DNA of 12,924 nucleotides from Chloroflexota bacterium (lineage in GTDB: Bacteria; Chloroflexota; Dehalococcoidia; JAUQQI01), in the NCBI GenBank assembly GCA_030549955.1, contig JAUQQI010000164.1, forward strand, positions 426 through 13,349. The letters run 5' to 3'. Shown here piece by piece: positions 1 through 6,703 of the stretch. Numbering within the stretch: the first letter of the stretch is position 1; every line of letters begins with the position of its first letter. Position numbers and translations under genes: made by a program. A model generated the notes under the pieces. The model worked only from the letters and a program-made list of their open reading frames with translations. It searched no databases and had not been told where the DNA came from.

Positions 1-41
1 GCACCCGGGACACCGGAAAGCTGGCAGGCTGGCGGCACGTC

Positions 42-71
42 TTTTCAAGCTGCCTGGAGGCATGTTAGAAT
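42..71 (+). promoter_or_regulatory. Candidate sigma-70-type promoter of the ABC/moeA operon
   Basis: A -35-like TTTTCA (42-47, four of six consensus bases) and a -10-like TAGAAT (66-71, five of six) are separated by 18 bp. They sit in an AT-rich island (about 40-115) that stands out from the GC-rich surroundings. Predicted transcription start is near 78, leaving a leader of roughly 64 nt before the GTG at 142. Nothing else is recognised in 1-141. Prediction from sequence pattern only. Confidence 0.4.
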
Positions 72-141
72 AAATACGAAATACGGCATAGCCCCCGGGA
101 AGTCACGTTTTAGTGTAGAGGGAGCCGGTACGGCGGCGCAA

Positions 142-1062
142 GTGGTCGAGGCGTTCGCCCTTACCAAGTGCTTTAGCGATTTCTGGGCCCTGCAGGGGAT
201 TTCCCTGAAGGTTAGTCCTGGTGAGATCCTTGCGCTGCTGGGCCCTAACGGGGCCGGAAAGACGACGACCATTCGCATTCTGGCGGCGGTCCTCAGGCCC
301 ACGTCAGGCCGGGCAACCGTTTGCGGCTACGATGTCTTGACCGACGGGCCCGCGGTCCGGTCGCTCGTGGGCGTCCTGACCGAGTTTCCTGGCCTTTACG
401 ACCGGATGTCAGCCCGGTCGTACCTGGAATTTTTCGGCCAGCTCCACCGGGTGCCGGGCCCGGTCCTCAGGCGCCGGGTATCCGAGCTTATCGACTACTT
501 CGGCCTCGGCGAGGCCGTGGACCGGCGGCTGGGCACCCTCAGCAAGGGGATGCGGCAGAAGGTCGCCCTCATCCGGGCCCTGATCCACGACCCGAAGGTC
601 CTTTTTCTCGACGAACCGACCTCGGCCATGGACCCGGCGGGGGCCCGGCAGGTCCGGGACTTTATTGCCGGCCTGCGCCGCTCCGACCGGGCAACTATCA
701 TCTGTACCCACAACCTGGCCGAGGCCGAGCTTCTCGCCGACCGCATCGCGGTTATCGCCCGCGGCCGGATCGTTGCCGATGGCAAGCCTGGGGAGCTGAA
801 GCGGCTCTTTGCCGGCCCGCCCGTCTTTGAGCTCAGGTTTACCGGCTCCCCGGATGCCGCCCGGGAGGCCCTCGACGGCCGGGTCCGGGTCGTCGACCTG
901 GGTCCCAATTATGTTCGCTACCAGGTCGATGACCCCGGTCGGAATCCAGGCCTGGTCGAGCGGCTGGTGGGGGCCGGCGTTGGCGTTCTGAGTCTTGCGG
1001 AGGTTTCGCCGAGCCTCGAGGACGTCTATCTTCGCATTTTGGGAGGGGAGGGGACCAGTTGA
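142..1062 (+). CDS. ABC transporter ATP-binding protein (NatA/CcmA type)
   Basis: Cytoplasmic ATPase subunit that powers the membrane protein encoded directly downstream; substrate unknown. The 306-residue protein has a full ABC domain: Walker A GPNGAGKT at 34-41, signature LSKGMRQ at 133-139, Walker B VLFLDEP ending in D157 and E158, then a D-loop SAMD, and the switch histidine H190. The Q-loop position reads TEFPG, with Glu instead of Gln, as often seen in NatA-like exporters. Residues from about 215 form the C-terminal extension typical of ABC-2 type ATPases. The GTG start lacks a well-placed Shine-Dalgarno (GAGGGAG at 118-124 is 17 nt away), so the start is the least certain part. Its stop overlaps the TTG start of the permease by 4 nt, implying coupled translation. 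Family assignment is secure; transport direction (probably export) is inferred. Confidence 0.9.
   Translation: MVEAFALTKCFSDFWALQGISLKVSPGEILALLGPNGAGKTTTIRILAAVLRPTSGRATVCGYDVLTDGPAVRSLVGVLTEFPGLYDRMSARSYLEFFGQLHRVPGPVLRRRVSELIDYFGLGEAVDRRLGTLSKGMRQKVALIRALIHDPKVLFLDEPTSAMDPAGARQVRDFIAGLRRSDRATIICTHNLAEAELLADRIAVIARGRIVADGKPGELKRLFAGPPVFELRFTGSPDAAREALDGRVRVVDLGPNYVRYQVDDPGRNPGLVERLVGAGVGVLSLAEVSPSLEDVYLRILGGEGTS
1041..1061 (+). promoter_or_regulatory. Strong Shine-Dalgarno supporting a TTG start
   Basis: A purine run GGGAGGGGAGGGG (1041-1053) lies five bases before TTG at 1059-1061, inside the end of the ATPase gene. It supports TTG as the permease start, with a TTGA stop/start overlap, rather than an internal ATG further downstream. 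Confidence 0.6.
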
Positions 1063-2498
1063 CCAGCCTCCAGGGGCCGCTTGTCCTGGCCCGCCGTGAG
1101 GTCCGGGATGCCCTCACTGACTGGCGGATCAGCCTGCCGATGGGCCTCCTTACGGCAATCTTTCCCCTGCTGGTCGCCTTCGGTGCGGCCTGGGCCCTGC
1201 GGGTACTGGAGCGGCTTGAAGGCCCGGAAATTGGGGCCCGGGTCCTCCCCTTTGGCCTGATGGTCTCGGCCTTCGTTCCTATCTCGTTCAGCCTGGTTCT
1301 GGCCCTCGAAAGTTTTGCCGGTGAGAAGGACCGGAACACCCTCGAAGCCCTGCTCACGACTCCCCTTTCCGACGCTCAGCTTTTTCTCGGCAAGATGGCC
1401 GCAGTCCTTCTACCGCCCGTGGGCTTAAGCCTCGCCGCCATGACGACCTTTACCCTGGCGGTTAAGCTCACGACGGGCCGTAACATTCCAGCCGGGACGC
1501 TGGTCCTCGTTGGCCTTCTCAGCGTGGTTGAGGCGGTAGTGATGGTCGCGGCGGCGGTCGTCATCTCGACCCACACCCCGAGCGTGCGGACGGCGAATAT
1601 CCTGGCCAGCTTCATTATTCTGCCCATGGCCGCCCTGCTCCAGGTCAAATCCGTTCTCTTCCTGCTCGGTCAAACCCAGCTCCTCTGGCTCCTTGCGGCT
1701 GGCCTCGGGGGCGTGGCGGTCATCCTGGTCCGGACGGGTGTCCGGGTCTTCAACCGGGAGGAGGTTATCGCCCGCGAATACCGGAGCCTGAGCATCCGAC
1801 AGATTGCCCGAACCTTCTGGGCCTTCGTGGAGTCGCCCCCGACCGACCCCATCCCGGCCGGGGTAGACAGGCTTCCATTTCCGGTCCGCCTCTACGTTTA
1901 CGACCTGCCCCAGCTTGTTCGGCTCAACCGAACGCCAATTCTGGTGGTGGCCGGGCTCTTCATGGCCGGGCTTATGCTCGGCTATCTGCTCGGAAGTCAG
2001 AGCCCCCACGGAATCAACTGGCTCCGGGTCAGGACGGCACTGGAGGCAGGCATCCCGGCCGGGCCTGTCGAGCTGAGTTTCGGGGGGATCCTGCTTCACA
2101 ATCTGCGGGCCATTGCCATCACTGCGATTCTTTCGATTTTCAGCTTCGGCGCCGCCGCCCTCCTTCTGCTGATGGCGCCGTTTGTGGTCACCGGGTTCAT
2201 TGCCGGCCAGCTGGCGGCCGGGGGCGAAGACCCGCTGCTCTTTCTGGCGGCCTTTATCCTGCCCCACGGCGTGTTGGAAATCCCCGCCGCCGTTCTGGCC
2301 GGGGCCTTCTGCCTGCGGCTGGGCCTCGCCATCATGGCCCCGCCCGGTGGCTACACCGTCGGCCAGAGCCTCCTTCTCAGCATCGCCAACCTGTGTAAGG
2401 TTGGCCTGCTGCTGGTTCCGCTTTTCATGGCCGCGGCCTACCTCGAGGCAAACCTGACGCCGCAGGTGATCCGCTGGGTCTATTTGGGAGGACCGTGA
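1059..2498 (+). CDS. ABC-2 type permease fused to a C-terminal SpoIIM (DUF95) domain
   Basis: Integral membrane partner of the ATPase upstream, 479 residues in two parts. Residues 1 to about 230 resemble NatB/ABC-2 permeases: a cytoplasmic amphipathic start, several hydrophobic segments (about 25-48, 64-83, 113-134, 146-170, 180-203, 207-225) and the loop motif GEKDRNTLEALLTTPLS at 88-104, the classic contact region of this permease class. After a soluble linker (about 230-290), residues 292-475 carry the SpoIIM/DUF95 pattern: a hydrophobic helix, LLHN at 345-348, the hallmark PHGVLEIPAAVLAG at 402-415, and AAYLEANLTP near the end. SpoIIM belongs to the engulfment machinery in endospore formers, but DUF95 homologues are widespread in non-sporulating bacteria, so no sporulation role is implied. 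The fusion suggests that the SpoIIM module acts as part of the transporter. TTG start with strong Shine-Dalgarno; stop overlaps moeA. Confidence 0.85.
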   Translation: MTSLQGPLVLARREVRDALTDWRISLPMGLLTAIFPLLVAFGAAWALRVLERLEGPEIGARVLPFGLMVSAFVPISFSLVLALESFAGEKDRNTLEALLTTPLSDAQLFLGKMAAVLLPPVGLSLAAMTTFTLAVKLTTGRNIPAGTLVLVGLLSVVEAVVMVAAAVVISTHTPSVRTANILASFIILPMAALLQVKSVLFLLGQTQLLWLLAAGLGGVAVILVRTGVRVFNREEVIAREYRSLSIRQIARTFWAFVESPPTDPIPAGVDRLPFPVRLYVYDLPQLVRLNRTPILVVAGLFMAGLMLGYLLGSQSPHGINWLRVRTALEAGIPAGPVELSFGGILLHNLRAIAITAILSIFSFGAAALLLLMAPFVVTGFIAGQLAAGGEDPLLFLAAFILPHGVLEIPAAVLAGAFCLRLGLAIMAPPGGYTVGQSLLLSIANLCKVGLLLVPLFMAAAYLEANLTPQVIRWVYLGGP

Positions 2499-3775
2499 TG
2501 GGCATGCTCAGTGTGGAAGAGGCCCTTGAAAAGGTTCTGGCCTACGTGCCGGTCCTGGAACCGGAAGAGAGGCCGATTTTCGAGGCCCAGGGGCAGGTTC
2601 TGGCCGAGGACGTCGTGGCCGGCTTCGATATCCCCCGCTGGCCGAATTCGGCCATGGACGGCTACGCCGTTCGGGCCGACGATATCCGGGCCGCATCCGA
2701 AACGTCGCCCCGGCGCCTGGCCGTCGTCGGGGAGGTGCCGGCCGGTCGGCTCCCGGAGTTTGAGGTGGGGCCGGGCCAGGCGGCCCGGATTTTTACCGGG
2801 GCCCCAATCCCGCCCGGGGCCGATACGGTCGTTCCCTTTGAGCTCACGGACGAGATGCGAAACGGCCGGTCCCGGCGGGATGAGGTTCTGGTCTTCAAAG
2901 GGTTGCCCCGGGGGGCAAATATCCGGCCCGCCGGGGAGGACCTCCGGGCCGGAAGCGTTGCGCTCAGGCGGGGGCAGGTCCTCGGCCCGGCGCAGGTTGC
3001 CCTTCTGGCCGCGGTTGGCCGGGCCCGGGTCCGGGTTATTCGCCGGCCGACGGTGGCCGTGGTCGCAACCGGTAACGAGCTCGTACCACCGGGGGAGCCC
3101 CTGGGCCCCGGCCAGCTCTATGACTGCAACAGCTACGGGATCGGCGCCATGGTCCGGCGGGACGGCGGGATTCCGTGGCTTCTCGGCATCGCGCCCGACG
3201 ACTACGAGGGCCTGGCAACCCGGCTCCGAATGGCGATGACCGCCGACCTGGTTATCACATCGGCCGGGGTGTCTGTCGGGCACTTCGACCTGGTTAAGGA
3301 GGTGCTGGCCGAGCTGGGAGAGGTCCGCTTCTGGAGCATTCGCATGAAGCCCGGCAAGCCCCTGGCTTTCGGGGAGCTCATCGAAGGCCGGCCGGACGGC
3401 GCCGTCCGGCGGGTGCCCCACCTGGGCCTTCCCGGGAACCCCGTAAGTGCCCTGGTGACTTATGAGCTCTTCGGCCGGCCGGCGGTACTTAAGCTGATGG
3501 GGCGCACCGATTTCAGCCGGCCGGTAGTGGAGGCCGTCGCCGCCGAAGATATGCCGGGCGACCGCCGGCGGGTTTACGCCCGGGTTATCGTCCGGCGTGG
3601 GCCGGACGGCAAATATGTGGCCCGGCTCACCGGGCCGCAGGGGTCGGGCATTCTGACGTCCATGGCCCTGGCAAACGGCCTGGCGGTCATACCCGAGGAC
3701 TCCCCTGGCGTAAGGGCCGGCGAGACGGTCCGGGTTATCCTGCTGGAGTGGCCAGCCAACGAAGGTTTGGAGTGA
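2498..3775 (+). CDS. moeA: Molybdopterin molybdenumtransferase MoeA
   Basis: MoeA inserts molybdate into adenylylated molybdopterin, the last common step of molybdenum cofactor synthesis, in the cytoplasm. The 425-residue protein is full length (family about 400-420). It shows the N-terminal SVEEAL start, SAMDGYAV (about 52-58), RIFTGAPIPPGADTVV, a NIRPAGED segment, the domain III start VAVVATGNEL, SAGVSVG (255-261) of the MoaB/MogA-like fold, MKPGKP and LPGNPVSA (311-318). The Ala in SAGVSVG, where many homologues have Gly, is to my knowledge a common variant. I chose ATG 2498 because GGGAGG (2486-2491) is 6 nt upstream. GTG 2495, which would give a GTGA overlap with the permease stop, is also possible. 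No other cofactor-synthesis gene and no molybdoenzyme lies in the window, so the partner enzyme is unknown. Confidence 0.95.
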   Translation: MGMLSVEEALEKVLAYVPVLEPEERPIFEAQGQVLAEDVVAGFDIPRWPNSAMDGYAVRADDIRAASETSPRRLAVVGEVPAGRLPEFEVGPGQAARIFTGAPIPPGADTVVPFELTDEMRNGRSRRDEVLVFKGLPRGANIRPAGEDLRAGSVALRRGQVLGPAQVALLAAVGRARVRVIRRPTVAVVATGNELVPPGEPLGPGQLYDCNSYGIGAMVRRDGGIPWLLGIAPDDYEGLATRLRMAMTADLVITSAGVSVGHFDLVKEVLAELGEVRFWSIRMKPGKPLAFGELIEGRPDGAVRRVPHLGLPGNPVSALVTYELFGRPAVLKLMGRTDFSRPVVEAVAAEDMPGDRRRVYARVIVRRGPDGKYVARLTGPQGSGILTSMALANGLAVIPEDSPGVRAGETVRVILLEWPANEGLE

Positions 3776-4542
3776 AGTCAACGATGATCTACAGTGCGCA
3801 GGATTTCAAGTTCAATCCGCCCCGAAAGGTTGCCTTTGCCCGCCGAATCCTTATTAAGCCTGATGCGTCAGTTGTCGCCGCCCACCCGGCAACCAGCAGC
3901 CGGGAGACGCTGGCGGCGGTTATTTCCGGGATAAGACGCCACTCCGACGCCGACATCATCTTCCTGGAGGGTCCGACTGTGCCGGAGCGGGCCCACGAAG
4001 TCTTCAAGCAGCTCGGGTACGACTTCCCCCGGGTAATCGCGGTGGACGTTCGCGACTGCAGCTACGTCGAGGTGGAAAACCTTCTGCCCAAGCCCTTTGT
4101 CCTCCAGAGCATCTGGGTTCCGAACGTGGTGCTTTCGTGCGATTTCCTGATTTCGGTCTCGAGTTTCCGGGTGGTCGATGAGGCGACCTGCGGCTTCACC
4201 CTCAAAAACATGCTGGGCATCCTGCCGGCGGCCAAGTACGGGCCGGGGCTGAACCTGCTGCGGGAGAAGTTCCACCGGCTCGACATCCACGGCCTCATCG
4301 CCGACCTCTACTTCACGCTGCCGTGCGACCTGGGCATCATCGATAGCCGGCTTCGACAGGTTGGGGGCCGGGTTGAACCCTTCGGGCGGGTCTTTGTGGG
4401 CGACCCGGCCGAGGTCGACGCCCAGGCGGCCCAGCTTGCCGGTTTTCGGGCCCGATACCTGGACCTGATCGATATCGGCCGGTCGATGCTGCTCCAGCGG
4501 GACAGCGTCGAGAACGTTCAGGCGCCCTCGGCCAACGACTAG
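3772..4542 (+). CDS. DUF362-like protein of unknown function
   Basis: 256 residues. The pattern matches DUF362: an early strand ILIKPD followed by a conserved HPATSSRETL stretch, then DADIIFLEGP, a central CDFLISVSSFRV, then GFTLKNMLGILP, which corresponds to the family's typical T-x-x-x-KN-x-x-G segment. Near the end, FVGDPAEVDAQAAQLAGF matches the family's G-DP-A-VDA ending. The 4Fe-4S ferredoxin motifs found in some DUF362 proteins are absent. Biochemical role unknown; membership in a run with moeA makes a link to metalloenzyme maturation possible but unproven. Start: GTG 3772 overlaps the moeA stop by 4 nt and has GAAGG 6 nt upstream; ATG 3784 (GGAG 11 nt upstream) is the alternative and shortens the protein by four residues. 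Confidence 0.7.
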   Translation: MKSTMIYSAQDFKFNPPRKVAFARRILIKPDASVVAAHPATSSRETLAAVISGIRRHSDADIIFLEGPTVPERAHEVFKQLGYDFPRVIAVDVRDCSYVEVENLLPKPFVLQSIWVPNVVLSCDFLISVSSFRVVDEATCGFTLKNMLGILPAAKYGPGLNLLREKFHRLDIHGLIADLYFTLPCDLGIIDSRLRQVGGRVEPFGRVFVGDPAEVDAQAAQLAGFRARYLDLIDIGRSMLLQRDSVENVQAPSAND

Positions 4543-4564
4543 GAGGGGGGAGGAATCAGCCCGG

Positions 4565-5074
4565 ATGACACGGAGGTTTGGCCTCGGCCACGTTCAGCGG
4601 ATCCGGGCCGAAGCGTTCGGCTTGCCCGGTCAGCGGACGTTCCGGCTGAGCGTCGAAAGCGGCCCGTGTCAGGCCTTCCTTTGGGTCGAGCGGGAGCAGC
4701 TGGAGGCCCTCAGCCTGGCCATCAACGAGCTTCTGGGGCTCATCCGCAGCGGCGTTGGCCGGCGGGGAGGCAACCCGCCCGAAGAGGGCATCTATCAGAT
4801 CGAATTCAAGGTCGGTCAGCTGGCCATCGGGTATGACGAGCGGCGGGACCTGTTTGTTATCGCCGCCGATGCCGCCGAAGATGAGCCGGGCCTTCAGGTC
4901 CAAGCGGTGAGCCTGCTGGTCGACCGGGAACAGCTCGAAGGCCTCGACCGGGAGATCCAGGATATCCTCGCGTCCGGACGGCCGCGGTGTCCCCTCTGCC
5001 ACCTGCCGGTTAACCCGGGTGAATCCCACGTCTGCCCCCGGAGTAACGGCCACCTGGGCAATTTGCTCGAGTAG
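4565..5074 (+). CDS. DUF3090 family protein with a C-terminal zinc-binding motif
   Basis: 169 residues, close to the size of the DUF3090 family (TIGR03847), known mostly from Actinomycetota and Chloroflexota. The N-terminal part reads GLGHVQRI then FGLPGQRTFRL, followed by a segment rich in EREQLEAL-type helices. The C-terminus holds a putative metal site: C142, C145, C157 and H163 in CPLC and HVCPRSNGH. Function is unknown. In actinobacteria it often sits near a histidine-phosphatase gene and an SCO1664-type gene; neither is present here. A long Shine-Dalgarno-like run (4542-4553) precedes the ATG by 11 nt and no earlier in-frame start exists. Only 13 bp separate its stop from that of the convergent amidase, with no obvious terminator. 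Confidence 0.8.
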   Translation: MTRRFGLGHVQRIRAEAFGLPGQRTFRLSVESGPCQAFLWVEREQLEALSLAINELLGLIRSGVGRRGGNPPEEGIYQIEFKVGQLAIGYDERRDLFVIAADAAEDEPGLQVQAVSLLVDREQLEGLDREIQDILASGRPRCPLCHLPVNPGESHVCPRSNGHLGNLLE

Positions 5075-5087
5075 GCCCCGGGCTGGC

Positions 5088-6482
5088 TCAGACTGCCGGG
5101 TGGCGCAGGTGCCAGTCGGTCCGCAGCTGGTAGGCGTGGGCGACCGCCAGGATCCGGTCCTCGGCAAAAGCCGCCCCGGTGAACTGGATTCCGGTCGGCA
5201 GGCCGTTCTGACCGAATCCGTTGGGCACACTTATCCCGGGCAGGCCGGCAACGTTCTCGGCCGCGCTGATGGGCACCCCCGCCGTCCGGGGCGGGATGTA
5301 CGTGCGGAAGTCCTGGTCGACCCGGCCGGCCACCGTCAGGCGGGACGGGCTGACAACGGCGTCGTAGCGGCCGAAGAGGTCATTGAGGGCCGCTACAGCC
5401 TTCTTCCGGAGGCGAAGGGCCCGCAGGTAATCCCTGGCCGGGACGATGAGATACCCGTAGGGCCGGTAGCGGTCCTCGGGGGCCGTCAGTTCGGCGACCC
5501 GGCCCGAGGTTATAAAATCCTCGAAGATGGAGCCGGCCTCGGCGAACAGGATGGTGCTGGCCATCTCGTTAAACGGGAACTCCGGGAGCTCGACCTCTTC
5601 GAGCCGGCAGAACGTCCCGAGGACCTGCAGACTGGCTTCGAAGTTTCGGGCGACTTCCGCCTGGGCGTTCTCGGCCGCCCCTTTAAGGACCCCGACCCTG
5701 AAGCCTTCGGTCCGGTCCGGCAGGTCCCACCGGAACGGCCGGTCGACGGTGGTCGGGTCGGCCGGGTCCCGGCCCGCTATCGCCGAAAGGACGACCCCGC
5801 AGTCGTCAGCGGTAAGGCCCATTGGGCCGATTTTATCCAGGCTCCAGCTCAGGGGCATGGCGCCGAATCGGCTCACCCGCCCGTAGGTGGGCCGCAGGCC
5901 GCACACCCCGCAGAAAGCCGACGGGGTGATGATCGAGCCCCAGGTTTCGGTTCCCAGGGCGAAGGGGACCAGGCCGGCGGCCACCGCCGAGCCCGGCCCG
6001 TTCGAGGAGCCCCCACTCCAGAACTCCCGGTTCCACGGGTTCTTACCAGGTCCGGTGAAGGCCGCATTCGGCTGGGTGTAGCCCATGCCACCGGCTAGCT
6101 CGACGGTCGCGAGCTTGCCGATAAGGACGGCCCCGGCCTCCCGGAGCCGGCGAATAACAGTTGCATCGTAATCAAAGCGCTGTTCCCGGAAGGGAGCCGC
6201 CCCCCAGGTGGTTGGGTAGCCGGCCGCGGCCAGCAGGTCCTTCGCCCCGTAGGGAATGCCGTGCAGAAGGCCCCGGTCCCGGCCGGCCCGAAGCTCGGCC
6301 TCGGCCTCAGCTGCCTCCCGGAGGGCCCGCTCCCGGGTCAGGGTCACCAGGGCGTTGTAGACGGGCCCCAGTCGCCCGAGCCGGTCGAGAAAATACTCGG
6401 CAAGTTCCAGGGGCCGCGTCTCGCCCGACCGTACCTTTCGGGCTAGCTCCCGGACCGGCAGAAACGCGAACTCAGCGGTCAT
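5088..6482 (-). CDS. Amidase-signature family enzyme (GatA/AtzE-like amidohydrolase)
   Basis: Cytoplasmic hydrolase of carboxamide bonds with a Ser-cisSer-Lys triad, 464 residues. Visible triad: K81 in GIPYGAKDLL, S159 in SGGSS and the nucleophile S183 in TWGSI; the 24-residue spacing of the two serines equals that in FAAH (S217/S241). AFCGVCGLRPTYGRVSRFG follows, very like GatA. The Gly-rich loop is slightly altered (GGSSNGPG instead of GGSSGG, and TWGS instead of TGGS), which could tune the substrate pocket. No gatB is nearby and the partner is an AtzG-like small protein. A dedicated small-molecule amidase is therefore more likely than a Glu-tRNA(Gln) amidotransferase subunit; substrate unknown. 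ATG 6482 overlaps the end of the upstream gene by 11 nt. The frame stays open further upstream, but that would run deep into the neighbouring gene. Confidence 0.88.
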   Translation of the reverse strand: MTAEFAFLPVRELARKVRSGETRPLELAEYFLDRLGRLGPVYNALVTLTRERALREAAEAEAELRAGRDRGLLHGIPYGAKDLLAAAGYPTTWGAAPFREQRFDYDATVIRRLREAGAVLIGKLATVELAGGMGYTQPNAAFTGPGKNPWNREFWSGGSSNGPGSAVAAGLVPFALGTETWGSIITPSAFCGVCGLRPTYGRVSRFGAMPLSWSLDKIGPMGLTADDCGVVLSAIAGRDPADPTTVDRPFRWDLPDRTEGFRVGVLKGAAENAQAEVARNFEASLQVLGTFCRLEEVELPEFPFNEMASTILFAEAGSIFEDFITSGRVAELTAPEDRYRPYGYLIVPARDYLRALRLRKKAVAALNDLFGRYDAVVSPSRLTVAGRVDQDFRTYIPPRTAGVPISAAENVAGLPGISVPNGFGQNGLPTGIQFTGAAFAEDRILAVAHAYQLRTDWHLRHPAV

Positions 6483-6687
6483 CGGGGGCCGCCCGAAAGA
6501 CCACGTCGGGCTCGTCGGCGAAAGCCAGGGGGAAGGCCCGGAGCTGGACCGCCCGGTCCGCATCGGCCTGAAGGCGGGCCCGCAGGTCGGCCTCAGCCTC
6601 GGGCCCGATCCGGTCCCCAAAGGCCGCCTTCAGCAGGAGAAGGCGCTGTTCGACGTGGATGGTCGGGTCAGGCAGGGCTTCGGCCAT
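6472..6687 (-). CDS. Small AtzG/GatC-like amidase partner protein
   Basis: 71-residue mostly helical protein encoded directly before the amidase and overlapping it. The sequence (VEQRLLLLKAAFG, then a charged helix, then FPLAFADEPDVVFRA) follows the pattern of GatC/AtzG-type subunits (DUF4089-like): two or three helices ending in a pL-x-x-x-EP-x-x-x-F motif. In AtzE-AtzG the small subunit stabilises the amidase; the same role is inferred here. ATG 6687 is chosen because AGGAG (6699-6695 on this strand) lies 7 nt upstream. The open frame extends a further 24 codons, but that stretch overlaps the end of proline dehydrogenase. The gap to the proline dehydrogenase stop is 16 nt, so the three genes look co-transcribed. 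Confidence 0.65.
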   Translation of the reverse strand: MAEALPDPTIHVEQRLLLLKAAFGDRIGPEAEADLRARLQADADRAVQLRAFPLAFADEPDVVFRAAPDDR

Positions 6688-6694
6688 TTCCCGG

Positions 6695-6699
6695 CTCCT
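6695..6699 (-). promoter_or_regulatory. Ribosome binding site fixing the AtzG-like start
   Basis: AGGAG on the minus strand, 7 nt before the ATG at 6687. It distinguishes this start from the longer in-frame option at 6759. Confidence 0.6.
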
Positions 6700-6703
6700 G
6701 GGA

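Noticed and set aside
1059..2498. SpoIIM domain as evidence of an endospore-forming organism
   Set aside because: DUF95 proteins are common in non-sporulating bacteria and archaea, and no other sporulation gene is present.
2480..3781. Long minus-strand open frame opposite moeA, and similar antisense frames opposite the permease, dnaB and loader genes
   Set aside because: They are mirror frames of strongly conserved genes, rich in Pro, Gly and Arg as expected for GC-rich shadows, with no recognisable domain.
5075..5087. Bidirectional terminator between DUF3090 and the amidase
   Set aside because: Only 13 bp, with no stable hairpin and no T or A tract on either side.
5019..6098. Long plus-strand open frame opposite the amidase
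   Set aside because: Shadow of the amidase; its low-complexity composition has no domain logic, and it overlaps the real DUF3090 end.
5088..6687. GatCA subunits of the Glu-tRNA(Gln) amidotransferase
   Set aside because: No gatB nearby, the small protein looks more like AtzG, and the amidase has altered signature loops. Not excluded, but not called.
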